Assembly: GCA_016212515.1 (NCBI GenBank)
Contig: JACRFZ010000047.1
Coordinates: forward strand, 1-64,000
Length of the DNA: 64,000 nucleotides
DNA from: Candidatus Melainabacteria bacterium
GTDB lineage: Bacteria; Cyanobacteriota; Vampirovibrionia; Obscuribacterales; Obscuribacteraceae
Direction: 5' to 3'
Numbering within the stretch: position 1 is the first letter of the stretch; every line of letters begins with the position of its first letter. The notes below the pieces were generated by a model. The model saw nothing but the letters and a program-made list of their open reading frames with translations, did no database searches and was not told where the DNA came from. The translations under genes were made by a program, and so were the position numbers. Positions 36,903 through 45,950 of this stretch are shown piece by piece.

Positions 36903-38096
36903 CTAGAGAATATTCTTTAGAGCCTTGACGAGCATTTCGTTTTCTTCAGGCAGACCGATGGAGACTCTCCAGCAAGTGGGCAAGCCGAAGGCGGTAAGGG
37001 GGCGAATGGCGATGCCGTGCCGCAGGAGACCTTCGTGTATACGGGCTACTTTCTCCTGGGCGCCCATTTCAATCATGATGAAGTTGGCATGGGAGGGGGT
37101 GCGCTGTAAGCCCATTTTGTCGAACTCGGAAGTTAGGTAAGCCATGCCTTCTTCGTTGTTGAGAAGGGTGCGCTCCAGATACTCGTCGTCGTGCAACGCG
37201 GCCAGACCGGCTGCTTGAGCCAGTATGTTGGGCTCGAAGGGCAATTTGATACGGTTTACGTAATCTATAAGGTATTCGTGTCCGAGACCATAACCCAGTC
37301 TGACGCCGGCCATACCGTAGGCTTTAGCGAAGGTGCGCAGGGTGAGCACGTTATCAAGGCGATAGCGCATTGAGTCGGGATACTCGGGATTGTGCGCGGC
37401 AAATTCGTAATAGGCTTCATCGAGGATGACCAGCACGTGGTCTGGCACCTTGCGGATGAAGTTTTCGAATTCGGTGCGTGTAAAAATTGTGCCTGTGGGG
37501 TTGTTGGGATTGCACAGGTAGATGATCTTGGTCTTGTCGGTGACGGCATCGGCGATGGCGTCGAGGTCGAAATGATAGTTTTTGAGAGGAACGGTATTGA
37601 GCTTGATGCCTTGCGCTTTGACAAGTACATAGAGTCCGATAAAGGTTCCCTGTGAGGTGAGCACTTCGTCATCGTCGTGCAGGAAGGCTCTGATGATGTT
37701 GGCCATGGTGGACTCGGATCCGCTGCCCAGGGCGATGTTGTCTACCTTGGTGGCATAGCGTTCGGCCAGGGCCTCTCTCAACTTGGTACCGCAGAGGTCG
37801 GGATAACGGTTGATATCGAGAAGGTTTTCCTGGATGGCTGCCAGGGCGGAAGGCGGCGGTCCCAGCGGATTTTCATTGGAGGCCATATTGACGAAGCGCT
37901 CGATGCCGAGCTCTTTCTTCAATTGTTCAGGCGGCCGACCGGGCTGATAAGGCTTGAGCGACTCGACATGAGGCGGAACCAGGCGCTTTGGCAGTTCCGG
38001 CTGGATGTCAGGGTTGAAGCGAATTGTATTTTTGGGATCCGACACTAGGGCAAGTTGTTGGGACATTGATGCTAATTGTTGAATGAATGTTGCCAT
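36903..38096 (-). CDS. hisC: Histidinol-phosphate aminotransferase
   Basis: A PLP enzyme that converts imidazole-acetol phosphate to histidinol phosphate in histidine synthesis; related aromatic aminotransferases share this fold. 397 residues, with an N-terminal extension of about 30 residues. Visible are MASNENPLGPPPSAL, the PLP-phosphate loop GSGSEST, CNPNNPTGT, DEAYYEF, and the Schiff-base Lys258 in FAKAYGMAGVRLGY. Not in a his operon here. An aromatic or general aminotransferase cannot be excluded. Confidence 0.88.
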   Translation of the reverse strand: MATFIQQLASMSQQLALVSDPKNTIRFNPDIQPELPKRLVPPHVESLKPYQPGRPPEQLKKELGIERFVNMASNENPLGPPPSALAAIQENLLDINRYPDLCGTKLREALAERYATKVDNIALGSGSESTMANIIRAFLHDDDEVLTSQGTFIGLYVLVKAQGIKLNTVPLKNYHFDLDAIADAVTDKTKIIYLCNPNNPTGTIFTRTEFENFIRKVPDHVLVILDEAYYEFAAHNPEYPDSMRYRLDNVLTLRTFAKAYGMAGVRLGYGLGHEYLIDYVNRIKLPFEPNILAQAAGLAALHDDEYLERTLLNNEEGMAYLTSEFDKMGLQRTPSHANFIMIEMGAQEKVARIHEGLLRHGIAIRPLTAFGLPTCWRVSIGLPEENEMLVKALKNIL

Positions 38097-38571
38097 GGCT
38101 TCCCTGTTCTTTCAAGAATGAGTTTGAAACTGCGATTCGTTGCCTTTCTTGCCCGCTCGGTTGGAGCTTCTCTACTGCTTTGGTGCCAGGATAGTTTCGT
38201 GATGAGCTTTCCGCAAGCGCCAAATGATGAAAACTAACACCGGCTTGTCATCCGACAACCGGTTTTGTTATTCGGTTCGATATAAAAAGTAGCACTTTAA
38301 GTTCTTCACGACAAATTAATGACATAGCTTTTTAGCTTGGTTCAGAAAACTTTTAGATTTGCCGTTACTTTCCTACAGCTTGGGAGGATGCCAAGATGAG
38401 CCTGACTTAAGCTGGCCATACATATAGATTGCATTGACAAAAAGTTGTTGTCATGTGTGAGGGTGACTTTTCTGTGACTACCTGTTGCGGATATATACAG
38501 GTAAGTTGAGCCGGCCCTGCAAAACGCGAAAGTTTGTGCTAAATTAGCTAACGAAGACATCATTGAAATAT
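38097..38571. other. Intergenic region with a hairpin on the plus strand
   Basis: 475 bases between divergent hisC and tRNA-Gly. ACCGG-C-TTGTC (38239-38249) pairs with GACAACCGGT (38254-38263), followed by TTTGTTA, a terminator-like hairpin read on the plus strand although no plus-strand gene precedes it. Otherwise AT-rich; no gene seen. Confidence 0.5.
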
Positions 38572-38645
38572 GCGGGTGTAGTTCAATGGTAGAACGGCAG
38601 CCTTCCAAGCTGCACACGCGGGTTCGATTCCCGCTACCCGCTCCA
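38572..38645 (+). tRNA. tRNA-Gly (anticodon TCC)
   Basis: A complete cloverleaf: acceptor GCGGGTG with TACCCGC, D arm with TTCAATGGTAGAA, anticodon stem GCAGC/GCTGC around loop CTTCCAA, T arm with GGTTCGATTCC, discriminator T and encoded CCA. The TCC anticodon reads GGA and GGG Gly codons. Confidence 0.97.
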
Positions 38646-38719
38646 TTTATTGTTAAATAGTAGAGATTCGCCGCGTCCTGTGCAGGCTGAAACTGTACAG
38701 GCGGAACTGAAAGGGACTA

Positions 38720-39712
38720 ATGGCTCAAGAACCGCTCAGTATCTCAGATGTGCTGGTGGCCCGTAAGCGCATCACAGGTTTCGTCACCAATACGCCGCTG
38801 CGTAAAAGTCACTGGATGTCCGATGTTTCCCAGGCGGAAGTCTGGATGAAGCTTGAGAACCTGCAAGTGACAGGGAGCTTCAAGTATCGGGGCGCCCTCA
38901 ATGCCATGACTTTTGCCAAGGAGCGGGGCATCACCAGAGTATTCACCGCTTCGGCCGGTAATCATGCCCTGGGCATGGCGGAAGCGGCTCGCACCACCGA
39001 GCGCGAGACTACGGTCTGTTTGCCCACCAATGTGGCCGCCGTCAAGAAAGCCAAGCTTGAACTCTTTAGCGTCGGAATCGTTCAGCACGGCGACGACATG
39101 GAACTTACCGAGCAGTATGCCGCCCGTCTGGCCCTCGAAAAGAAAGGGCTTTATATATCACCCTACAACAACCGCGAGGTAATCGCCGGTCAGGGTACGG
39201 TCGGTCTGGAAATGTACGAGCTGGTTCCCAAGCTCTCCACCCTGGTAGTGGCCGTGGGCGGCGGTGGTCTCATCTCCGGTATTGGACTGGTCGCTAAAGT
39301 AATCAATCCGAAAGTGCGAATCGTCGGTGTGGTTCCGGCTGCCTCTCCCAGTATGCGCACAGCAGTGCAGTCAGGGCATGTGGTGCGCACATTGCAACAA
39401 GAGACTATTGCTGATGGTATTGCCGGTAATATCGACCCCGAAACCATTACTTTTCCGCTCGTGCAAGAAGTTGTTGACGAGTGGGTAACAGTAGAAGAGC
39501 GTGACATCAGGCAAGCTGTCTTTGATTTCCTTGAGCACGAAGGTATGTTGATCGAAGGTGCCGCCGCCTGCGCAATCGCGGCCATCTCATCCAAATATGT
39601 TGAGTTCAAGCCCCGCGAACGAGTGGGCGTCGTGGTTTGCGGCGGCAACATCGGCCGCAGCACCTGGCGTGAGATCGTGGGTGAACAGTTGCTTTCAGCC
39701 GGAAAGACCTAA
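38720..39712 (+). CDS. Threonine/serine dehydratase
   Basis: A 330-residue PLP enzyme of the threonine dehydratase family, converting threonine to 2-oxobutyrate and ammonia (or serine to pyruvate). Motifs: LENLQVTGSFKYRGA with the PLP Lys, SAGNHALGMA, and the phosphate-binding VAVGGGGLISG loop. The length matches the short catabolic/serine-racemase-like type; the C-terminal regulatory ACT domain of biosynthetic IlvA is absent. GGGA lies upstream of the ATG. It follows tRNA-Gly by 74 bases. Confidence 0.92.
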   Translation: MAQEPLSISDVLVARKRITGFVTNTPLRKSHWMSDVSQAEVWMKLENLQVTGSFKYRGALNAMTFAKERGITRVFTASAGNHALGMAEAARTTERETTVCLPTNVAAVKKAKLELFSVGIVQHGDDMELTEQYAARLALEKKGLYISPYNNREVIAGQGTVGLEMYELVPKLSTLVVAVGGGGLISGIGLVAKVINPKVRIVGVVPAASPSMRTAVQSGHVVRTLQQETIADGIAGNIDPETITFPLVQEVVDEWVTVEERDIRQAVFDFLEHEGMLIEGAAACAIAAISSKYVEFKPRERVGVVVCGGNIGRSTWREIVGEQLLSAGKT

Positions 39713-39729
39713 GCAGCCGGGCAGGCAGT

Positions 39730-39774
39730 GGCTGTAGCTGTGACGGCTGTAGCTGTGACGGCTGTAGCTGTGCC
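39730..39774 (+). repeat. 15-bp tandem repeat, three copies
   Basis: Three consecutive copies of GGCTGTAGCTGTGAC (third copy ending GCC), followed by a degenerate fourth, in the short gap between the stops of the dehydratase and the TadE-like gene. Confidence 0.92.
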
Positions 39775-39801
39775 GGCTGTTGCTCTCAGCTGATAGCGCT
39801 T

Positions 39802-40377
39802 TCAATATTGAATCACCGGTACGGTGCTGAATTGCGGTGCGCCGCCGTTTGGAATGCGTACCATGGGCAATACATAGCTGGACATGCGCCCTCTGGGCAT
39901 CCACAGATAGGCATCGGCTCCCGACGGACTGGCCGACAGGAAGGCCACCGCCGTATCTTGAATGTCTATGGTCATGGGCAGGAAGTCCACATTGGTGAAG
40001 AGAGGCAGCTTGCCGTTTTTAACCGTGATGGCTACGCCGGGGCGACCATAGACGTCAGTGTTGCTTCGCGATACCGACATATTCGCCGTCGGCAGGCTCA
40101 TCTTGGCCATCATGTCTCTGGTCATTTCGGTCATAGTCATGTCGTCCATTTGTGGATGCATACCCACTTGCTGAGCTATTTGAGTGGATATGAAACCCAT
40201 CTTTTGCTTGTAGTAGACAAGCATGCCTGAAGAAACCAGAAAGCTAATGGCCAGCATGGTGCCTGTAATGATCAAGAAAAGGGCCGCTACTCCTTCTACG
40301 AGTACGGCTCCCCTTGCGGCGCGCCTCTCTGTTTGGCTGCCGCCGTGGCCTTGTTTCCGGCAATTTGTCTGGGACAT
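39802..40377 (-). CDS. TadE-like pseudopilin
   Basis: A 191-residue protein with a prepilin-type N-terminus: after a basic leader, ARG-AVLVEGVAALFLIITG. Cleavage after Gly23 would leave Glu at mature position 5, the rule for Tad pilins and pseudopilins. A single membrane helix follows, then an outer domain with strands and Met-rich stretch (MDDMTMTEMTRDMMAKM). TadE-type proteins are minor subunits of the tight-adherence pilus. A Flp-like pilin is encoded 1.8 kb away; no Tad ATPase or secretin is in the window. Confidence 0.72.
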   Translation of the reverse strand: MSQTNCRKQGHGGSQTERRAARGAVLVEGVAALFLIITGTMLAISFLVSSGMLVYYKQKMGFISTQIAQQVGMHPQMDDMTMTEMTRDMMAKMSLPTANMSVSRSNTDVYGRPGVAITVKNGKLPLFTNVDFLPMTIDIQDTAVAFLSASPSGADAYLWMPRGRMSSYVLPMVRIPNGGAPQFSTVPVIQY

Positions 40378-40400
40378 GCGTACCTGTACCTCAAAGCAAT

Positions 40401-41972
40401 ATGCATATAAGATTACAGCAAAGGTTTTACTCCGAGATCTCTACACGCAGCTTGGTGTTTGCGCAGAAAAGCTGGCAATGTGTCTCTGCACTCTCTGCTA
40501 TTATCAGTCTGTTCTTTTGGCGCTGTTTTTTGTTTAGTACGACTTCATCTGGAAAACTGTTCGTGTTCTTCTCAAGACGCTTTCTACCCTTACTGACCAG
40601 TCTGAATCTAGTTCTTTTACCAGGCTTTGCCTGCCAATCTTGCCAGGCGTCCGAGAGTTTGCCTCCGGCCCTTACCGCTAACAGTATCGGAGAGGATAGT
40701 TATTCCGCCGAATATACAAAGCTGACTAAGAGCATTTTGCTGGCCGGAATAGAGATAGAGCGCTACAGTCTCAAGTTCCGTCTGGAGAGTGCCCGGCAGC
40801 CCAGGCTGAGGCGCTTGCGCTATGCCCTGGCTCAGGAAGCCGGTTCTGCCTGCGGGTTGGCTTTTGAAATTGTCAGCAATGACCAGCTCGGTAAAGGGCG
40901 GCGCCGTCCGCTGGAAGTAAGCAAACCGGCTCTGCGCAATGCCCTTAAGACGGCTATGGTAGGTTCGATTGTGGCTGCCTCCGGTTCAGGGCTGGAACTA
41001 TCCGCCAATCTGTTGCAGGCGGCCAAGAACAAGAGAAATGGCTACGACTTTAGCAGCGCCAACAAATTCGTGGCCGGCAAACTCAAGCAAATCGATAGCT
41101 TGCTCGCCGCACGAGATGCCCTGATTGCTTCTCATCCAGAGCATCCGGCCCGGGAGCGGGCCTTAATAGAGTCGAGAGTTTTGCGCGGCTTGCGTGACTG
41201 TTTCATCAACGAATACAGTCACTTTCATGCTGATACCAGAAGCTATACGGCCTATCAGAATCTTTTCTTCTTGCTGAACGCTTCCTATAATACGGTCGGT
41301 GCCGTCGGTGCCTATCAGGGCTATCGCGCTGTCTCCAAGCCGGAACTGAACGGACCTGCCAACATCCTGTTCATTGTCAGCGGCGCTATGGCTGCTACGG
41401 CTCCCCTGCTTGCCGGAGCCGCTAAGAAAATTGTTTACCACAGAGCCCGCCGTTCGGTAGAAAGAGAACTGGGAGAGAAGCCGCATTTCGATGCCCAGGC
41501 CTTCTCGCAGGATTGTCGCTTGCTGGAGGCTGCCTCCACCGGCGGTGACGGTACCTTGATTGCTTCTCTCCCTTCCACGAAGCGTTTGGCTCTCTATACG
41601 GAGTCGGGAGAACTGTTCCGCAAGCAGTTGGAGAGTGAGACTACGGTAATGCGTCGCCTTGAGAAGGTAGCCCTTCAAAACGGCATCTTGGGTCCTGTGA
41701 TTGGCGGACAACTGATGACCCAGGGCATTCTCGGCACCGTCGGGTACTACAAATACACGGTCAGACCGAAGAAGCAACTGGCTCACTTCTATTATGGTTC
41801 CGTGGTGGGTACGGTCGGCACCAGTATGGCCACTGTGGGAACGGCCGCCTGGCTCCTTTCAAGCTATGCCTACGAACGGCGCTTAGCTAAGGAAAAACGC
41901 CTGCCTGTGCAGCTAATCAAGAGCCGCCTTGACCATCTTGATGAACTGGAGAAACTAGTTCAAAGCATGTGA
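40401..41972 (+). CDS. Membrane protein of unknown function
   Basis: 523 residues from the ATG at 40401. This start avoids overlap with the divergent TadE-like gene. A hydrophobic N-terminus ending LNLVLLPGFACQSCQASE could be an export signal. The C-terminal half has several short Gly/Ala/Thr-rich membrane-like helices (LFIVSGAMAATAPLLAGAA, SVVGTVGTSMATVGTAAWLL), while the middle is charged and helical. Not recognised. Its stop lies 218 bases before the pilin-like gene. Confidence 0.65.
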   Translation: MHIRLQQRFYSEISTRSLVFAQKSWQCVSALSAIISLFFWRCFLFSTTSSGKLFVFFSRRFLPLLTSLNLVLLPGFACQSCQASESLPPALTANSIGEDSYSAEYTKLTKSILLAGIEIERYSLKFRLESARQPRLRRLRYALAQEAGSACGLAFEIVSNDQLGKGRRRPLEVSKPALRNALKTAMVGSIVAASGSGLELSANLLQAAKNKRNGYDFSSANKFVAGKLKQIDSLLAARDALIASHPEHPARERALIESRVLRGLRDCFINEYSHFHADTRSYTAYQNLFFLLNASYNTVGAVGAYQGYRAVSKPELNGPANILFIVSGAMAATAPLLAGAAKKIVYHRARRSVERELGEKPHFDAQAFSQDCRLLEAASTGGDGTLIASLPSTKRLALYTESGELFRKQLESETTVMRRLEKVALQNGILGPVIGGQLMTQGILGTVGYYKYTVRPKKQLAHFYYGSVVGTVGTSMATVGTAAWLLSSYAYERRLAKEKRLPVQLIKSRLDHLDELEKLVQSM

Positions 41973-42000
41973 TAACGGCGGCTTCCGCTTCCTCTTCCGC

Positions 42001-42070
42001 TGCTCTGCTCTGTTCTGTTCTGCTCTGCTCTGTTCTGCTCTGCTCTTCTCTTCTCTTCTCTTCTCTTCTC
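42001..42070 (+). repeat. Pentanucleotide tandem repeat upstream of pilin-like gene
   Basis: Fourteen successive 5-bp units of the form TGCTC, TGTTC or TTCTC, flanked by further CT-rich sequence. The array lies 120 bases before the pilin-like start, within the likely leader or promoter region. Confidence 0.93.
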
Positions 42071-42190
42071 TGTCAAGAGGGTATCCCCTCCCGGGGCATG
42101 GCTGGCGGAAGACACGGGGTTTGCGCTAATTTAATGGGGTTGGTTGCCGCCGCAGGATGGTCGGCAGGATTGATTTGGAGATTCTTATTG

Positions 42191-42406
42191 ATGAAGCGTA
42201 GAGTCACAAAAGGTCAGAGCATGGTGGAATACGCTCTCGGAATCGGCTGTGTGGCCGCGCTTTGCGTGGTAGCTCTGGGCTCCCTCGGGCACATTGCCGG
42301 GCACATGATACTGGGTGTTGAAACTGCCACCAATTATGGTGGTACCAAATCTGCCCATCCGGAAGAGACGATTAAGCTTGATGCTAAGCCCTGGATTGTA
42401 GATTGA
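42191..42406 (+). CDS. Flp/Tad-type pilin-like small protein
   Basis: A 71-residue protein from ATG 42191 with GGAG 11 bases upstream. The N-terminus MKRRVTKG-QSMVEYALG is a class III prepilin leader: cleavage after Gly8 puts Glu at mature position 5 with Tyr at 6, as in Flp pilins. A hydrophobic helix (GCVAALCVVALGSLGHIAG) follows and then a short polar tail. The frame is open to 41969, but that extension is the translated CT repeat and is not believable. Probably a pilus or pseudopilus subunit needing a prepilin peptidase. Confidence 0.78.
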   Translation: MKRRVTKGQSMVEYALGIGCVAALCVVALGSLGHIAGHMILGVETATNYGGTKSAHPEETIKLDAKPWIVD

Positions 42407-42418
42407 CCGATACGATCA

Positions 42419-43546
42419 CTATTTAGCCATATCCGGTAAGTCTTTCACACAGCGGAAGCCGAGGTGATCGGCCGCTGTGTTGATTTCGCCTTTGCCTCTG
42501 GTGCCGACCATGTAGCGAGTGCAATATTGGTCGCTGCAAAGAAATGAACCGCCTCTATGCACGCGTTTGGCTACCCTGGGCTCATGGGGATCCCAGGCTT
42601 GCTCTGGTCCTTGCGGATTCTTTACCACTTCCTTTTTGTCTTCATACGCAGCCGCCAGTTGCTGGTAATAGTCGGCTCTGTACCAGTCGCTGCACCATTC
42701 CCAGACATTGCCGGCCACATCGTAGAGACCGTATTTATTTGGTGGAAATTTTGCCACCGGCGCGATACCGGCAAAGCCGTCCAGTCCGGTGTCTTTGACG
42801 GGAAATTGCCCCTGCCAGTAGTTTGCCATGTAGCGCCCCTGCGGTTTCAGTTCACTGCCCCAGGCATAAGTTTCTCCGCTCAGACCGCCTCTGGCGGCGA
42901 ATTCCCATTCCGCCTCGGTCGGTAGTCGTTTCCCGGCCCATTTTGCATAGGCCTCGGCATCGGGGTAGGCTATCTGCACCACCGGGTAATGGCTTCGCCC
43001 CTTGATGGTGCTCTTCGGTCCTTGAGGATGTCTCCAGTCGGCTCCCTTTTCATAGCGCCACCACCTGAGAAAATTATTGAGTGGTACTGCCCCTGGTGTG
43101 GGTGTGAAGACGGTAGAACCGGCTACTAAATTTTCCTCAGGAGCATCGGGGAATTCTTCCCGGCTGGGTGCAATCTCCGCCACGGTCTTGTAGCCCGTAG
43201 CTTTTACGAATTTTTCAAACTGCTCATTGGTTACTTCCGTTTTGTCCATGAAGAAGCCACTTACATAGACCCTGTGCAGCGGTCGGGCGTCTTTCATGGG
43301 ATCGCTTGCGGAGCAAGCGTTAGACCCGCCGCAGGTGGGATCGAGGCTGCCCCTGGAAAACTCGCCGCCGGGTATGAAGACCATACCCGGCGGTGCCTTT
43401 GGTTGCTTCTCTATCTGGTTGGCCAGGGTCGGTTGAAAAGTCGACTCTGCCTTCATCTGGCAGGGTAGAAAAGCAAGGGCTGAAAGTGCCAGTAGCAATT
43501 CCGCCAATCTTGCTTTTCTACCTTTGTCTTCAGACTTCCATCCCAT
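42419..43546 (-). CDS. Formylglycine-generating enzyme (sulfatase-modifying factor)
   Basis: A 375-residue protein with a signal peptide (LAELLLALSALAFLPCQ). It oxidises the sulfatase active-site Cys to formylglycine. Family features: PPGMVFIPGGEF, KTEVTNEQFEKFV, GKRLPTEAEWEFAARGG, YDVAGNVWEWCSDWY. The two active-site cysteines, Cys337 and Cys342 in RGGSFLCSDQYC, are both kept, so it should be active. It starts 3 bases after the sulfatase stop: enzyme and substrate are in one operon. The export signal suggests modification outside the cytoplasm, or that both proteins pass through the Sec path. Confidence 0.92.
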   Translation of the reverse strand: MGWKSEDKGRKARLAELLLALSALAFLPCQMKAESTFQPTLANQIEKQPKAPPGMVFIPGGEFSRGSLDPTCGGSNACSASDPMKDARPLHRVYVSGFFMDKTEVTNEQFEKFVKATGYKTVAEIAPSREEFPDAPEENLVAGSTVFTPTPGAVPLNNFLRWWRYEKGADWRHPQGPKSTIKGRSHYPVVQIAYPDAEAYAKWAGKRLPTEAEWEFAARGGLSGETYAWGSELKPQGRYMANYWQGQFPVKDTGLDGFAGIAPVAKFPPNKYGLYDVAGNVWEWCSDWYRADYYQQLAAAYEDKKEVVKNPQGPEQAWDPHEPRVAKRVHRGGSFLCSDQYCTRYMVGTRGKGEINTAADHLGFRCVKDLPDMAK

Positions 43547-43549
43547 AGA

Positions 43550-45154
43550 TCAGTTGCTCTGGGTGTTCATCTTTTTCAAGATATCCTCTTTCACTTTCTC
43601 CATATTAAAGGAAGCGCCCTTTTGCATGGGTGGGAACTTGATAAAGGACTCCGCCATTTTTGCAACTTCCTGCTGCACGAAGGTAAAGCGCCAGAACTCG
43701 GAGCCGAACCAATTGTAGAAGGCGAGAGAGCCGCCGCCTTTGGTGGGCATGCCTGTACGTTCATAGGGATCAAGGCGCAGATTGCAGAGGCTGGGCCAAT
43801 CTAATTTTACGGTAGAGCCCAGCCAGCCGTCGGGCTGATCGGTGAAGCGGTATTTGTAGTCGTTTATGCGCACCGCTGCCAGGGTGCCTTCGGTGAAATA
43901 GTAGATCTCTTTGCGCTTGCCTGGTCCTTTACCGGTGAGCAAATCCATCTGGTTATAGCCGTCCAGGTAGACTTTGTATTCCCTGTCGCCTATCTTCTTA
44001 CCTTTGAGCAGCTCTTCTTTTATTTCCGGTGCTCCGGCTGCGGCCAGTAAGGTGGGAAACCAGTCCAGCCCGGACATAATGGCATTTTCTACTTTGCCCG
44101 CCGGCACCTTACCGGGCCATCTGATGATCGCCGGTACTCTGAAACCGCCTTCCAGAGCCGTACCTTTTCCGCCGGCAAAAGGAGTTTGTCCGCCGTCTGG
44201 CCAGGTGAAGTTTTCGGCGCCGTTATCGGTTGTGAAGACGATGATGGTGTTTTCATCCATGCCGTTGTCTTTCACATACTTGAGCACTGAACCGACGATG
44301 TCGTCCAACTGTGCCATTCCGGCTTCATAGATAGACCAGCCATTTTTGGCATTGCGCATGCTGTCGTATTTTTCAGACAAATGGGTGAAGATGTGCATAC
44401 GTGTGGGATTCAGCCAGAGAAAGAAAGGTTTGTTTTCCTTTCTTGCCTTATCCATGAAAGTTATGGAATGGGACAGGATCTCGTCGTCTACTGTCTCCAT
44501 GCGCTTGGGGAAAAGTTCTCCGGCGTCTTCAATTTTCTGTTTGCCGACTTTGCCCCAGCGCGGCTGCACTGTTTCATCTTCGCTTTCCGTGGCCCAGGAA
44601 TGAATCATGTTGCGAGGACCGGTTACTGCTTTCAATTCCGGCGGGTAAGTGCGACTGGCCGGATCTTCCATGGCATCCAGGTGATACAAGTAGCCGAAGA
44701 ATTCATCGAAGCCGTGTACGGTGGGCAAAAACTTATTCAGGTCGCCCAGATGGTTCTTGCCGAATTGTCCGGTGCTATAACCGAGAGGTTTGAGAGCTGT
44801 GGCTATGGTTACGGCTTCATCGGGGATACCCAGGGGGGCTCCGGCCTGGCCCACCGTGGTCATACCGGTTCTGATCGGTAATTCGCCGGTAATGAAGTTA
44901 GCTCTTCCGGCAGTGCAACTGGCTTCGGCATAGTAGTCAGTAAAGAGCATGCCCTCTTTTGCCATACTGTCCAGGTGCGGCGTGCGACCGGCCATGATGC
45001 CCTGGTTGTAGGCGCCGATATTGGACCAGCCGATATCGTCTCCCATAATAAAGATGATATTGGGCTTCTTTGTTTCGGCGCAATTGCCGGCCATGGGCGA
45101 CAGTATTGTGACGGCCATGAATAAGAGGCACAATTTTCTAGCGAAACTAAACAC
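43550..45154 (-). CDS. Arylsulfatase-family enzyme
   Basis: A 534-residue exported hydrolase with a signal peptide (LLFMAVTILSPMAGNCA). It begins NIIFIMGDDIGWSNIGAY, the metal-binding N-terminus of type I sulfatases. The formylglycine signature is Cys80 in ASCTAGRA (CxAxR variant of CxPxR). Further: HLGDLNKFLPTVHGFDEF, a FTTDNGAE metal site and GGFRVPAIIRWPG. It hydrolyses sulfate esters, probably to scavenge sulfate; the real substrate is unknown. Directly followed by its maturation enzyme. Confidence 0.94.
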   Translation of the reverse strand: MFSFARKLCLLFMAVTILSPMAGNCAETKKPNIIFIMGDDIGWSNIGAYNQGIMAGRTPHLDSMAKEGMLFTDYYAEASCTAGRANFITGELPIRTGMTTVGQAGAPLGIPDEAVTIATALKPLGYSTGQFGKNHLGDLNKFLPTVHGFDEFFGYLYHLDAMEDPASRTYPPELKAVTGPRNMIHSWATESEDETVQPRWGKVGKQKIEDAGELFPKRMETVDDEILSHSITFMDKARKENKPFFLWLNPTRMHIFTHLSEKYDSMRNAKNGWSIYEAGMAQLDDIVGSVLKYVKDNGMDENTIIVFTTDNGAENFTWPDGGQTPFAGGKGTALEGGFRVPAIIRWPGKVPAGKVENAIMSGLDWFPTLLAAAGAPEIKEELLKGKKIGDREYKVYLDGYNQMDLLTGKGPGKRKEIYYFTEGTLAAVRINDYKYRFTDQPDGWLGSTVKLDWPSLCNLRLDPYERTGMPTKGGGSLAFYNWFGSEFWRFTFVQQEVAKMAESFIKFPPMQKGASFNMEKVKEDILKKMNTQSN

Positions 45155-45391
45155 GCATGCTCTCCTTCACTCATATAGATCTATCGCCGCAGGCCCTTGC
45201 CCCCACGACGTTTGTGCCAGTTTAGCAGGTGTTACCGGTAATTCCCGGAGATTAGAATCAGACTTTGCTTGTGGTTGTCAGGTGTGGTTCGCCTTAAATC
45301 TAACTTGTCAAATCTCTACAAAACCTTGAATTGGTCGGATGTTTAGCGCAAAATTAGCGCTACTTATTTTTTATTGGGAGATTGTCAAAAC

Positions 45392-45946
45392 ATGAGAACC
45401 CAGCTTCTGGTCACCGCTTTTGGCGAAGATCGCCCCGGTATCGTTGCCCGGCTCACCGAAGTTGTTTCGGGCCATGGCGGCAATCTCGAGGCCAGCCGTA
45501 TGTCCTTACTTGGCGGTGAGTTTGCCGCCATCTCTTTAATCAGCGTGCCGGAGCACCGCTCAAGTGAATTGCAAGGTGCTCTCACTGCTCTCAGCAAGGA
45601 AGGTCTGACCGTCCTCTTCAAGGTGACCAAGGCCAGCCAAGATCGTTTTGCCGGTCACAGCTTCTACACCATTCATCTTACCGGCGCCGATCACGAAGGT
45701 ATCGTGCACAGGCTCTCTTCTCATCTGAAGGAAGCGAAAATCAATATTCAAAGAGTCGATACGGAAGTGGTTAATGCTCCTCATACCGGCTCTCCGCTTT
45801 TCACCATGCATGCCGAAATCGCGGTGCCGCCTGCCATTGCTTACGATGCCCTGGCTAAAGATCTGGCAGCCATCGCTGAAGAACTCTCGGTTGAAATCGA
45901 TCTGGTTAGCTCGGCTACATTCAAAGCCGATCTGGTGGAAGCCTGA
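45392..45946 (+). CDS. Double ACT-domain protein (GcvR-like)
   Basis: 184 residues from ATG 45392, with GGGAG 12 bases upstream. Two ACT domains: LVTAFGEDRPGIVARLTEVV with SRMSLLGGEFA, and IHLTGADHEGIVHRLSSHL with VDTEVVNAPHTGSPLF. This is the layout of GcvR, which represses the glycine cleavage operon in Enterobacteria; such proteins bind amino acids. No GcvA homologue or gcv gene is near, so the target is unknown. Confidence 0.88.
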   Translation: MRTQLLVTAFGEDRPGIVARLTEVVSGHGGNLEASRMSLLGGEFAAISLISVPEHRSSELQGALTALSKEGLTVLFKVTKASQDRFAGHSFYTIHLTGADHEGIVHRLSSHLKEAKINIQRVDTEVVNAPHTGSPLFTMHAEIAVPPAIAYDALAKDLAAIAEELSVEIDLVSSATFKADLVEA

Positions 45947-45950
45947 ACCT

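Noticed and set aside
38342-38617. A 91-codon minus-strand frame
   Set aside because: It overlaps tRNA-Gly and has no supporting signals.
41969-42190. A 74-codon N-terminal extension of the pilin-like gene
   Set aside because: It is the translated CT-rich repeat; a good Shine-Dalgarno and a prepilin leader mark the start at 42191.
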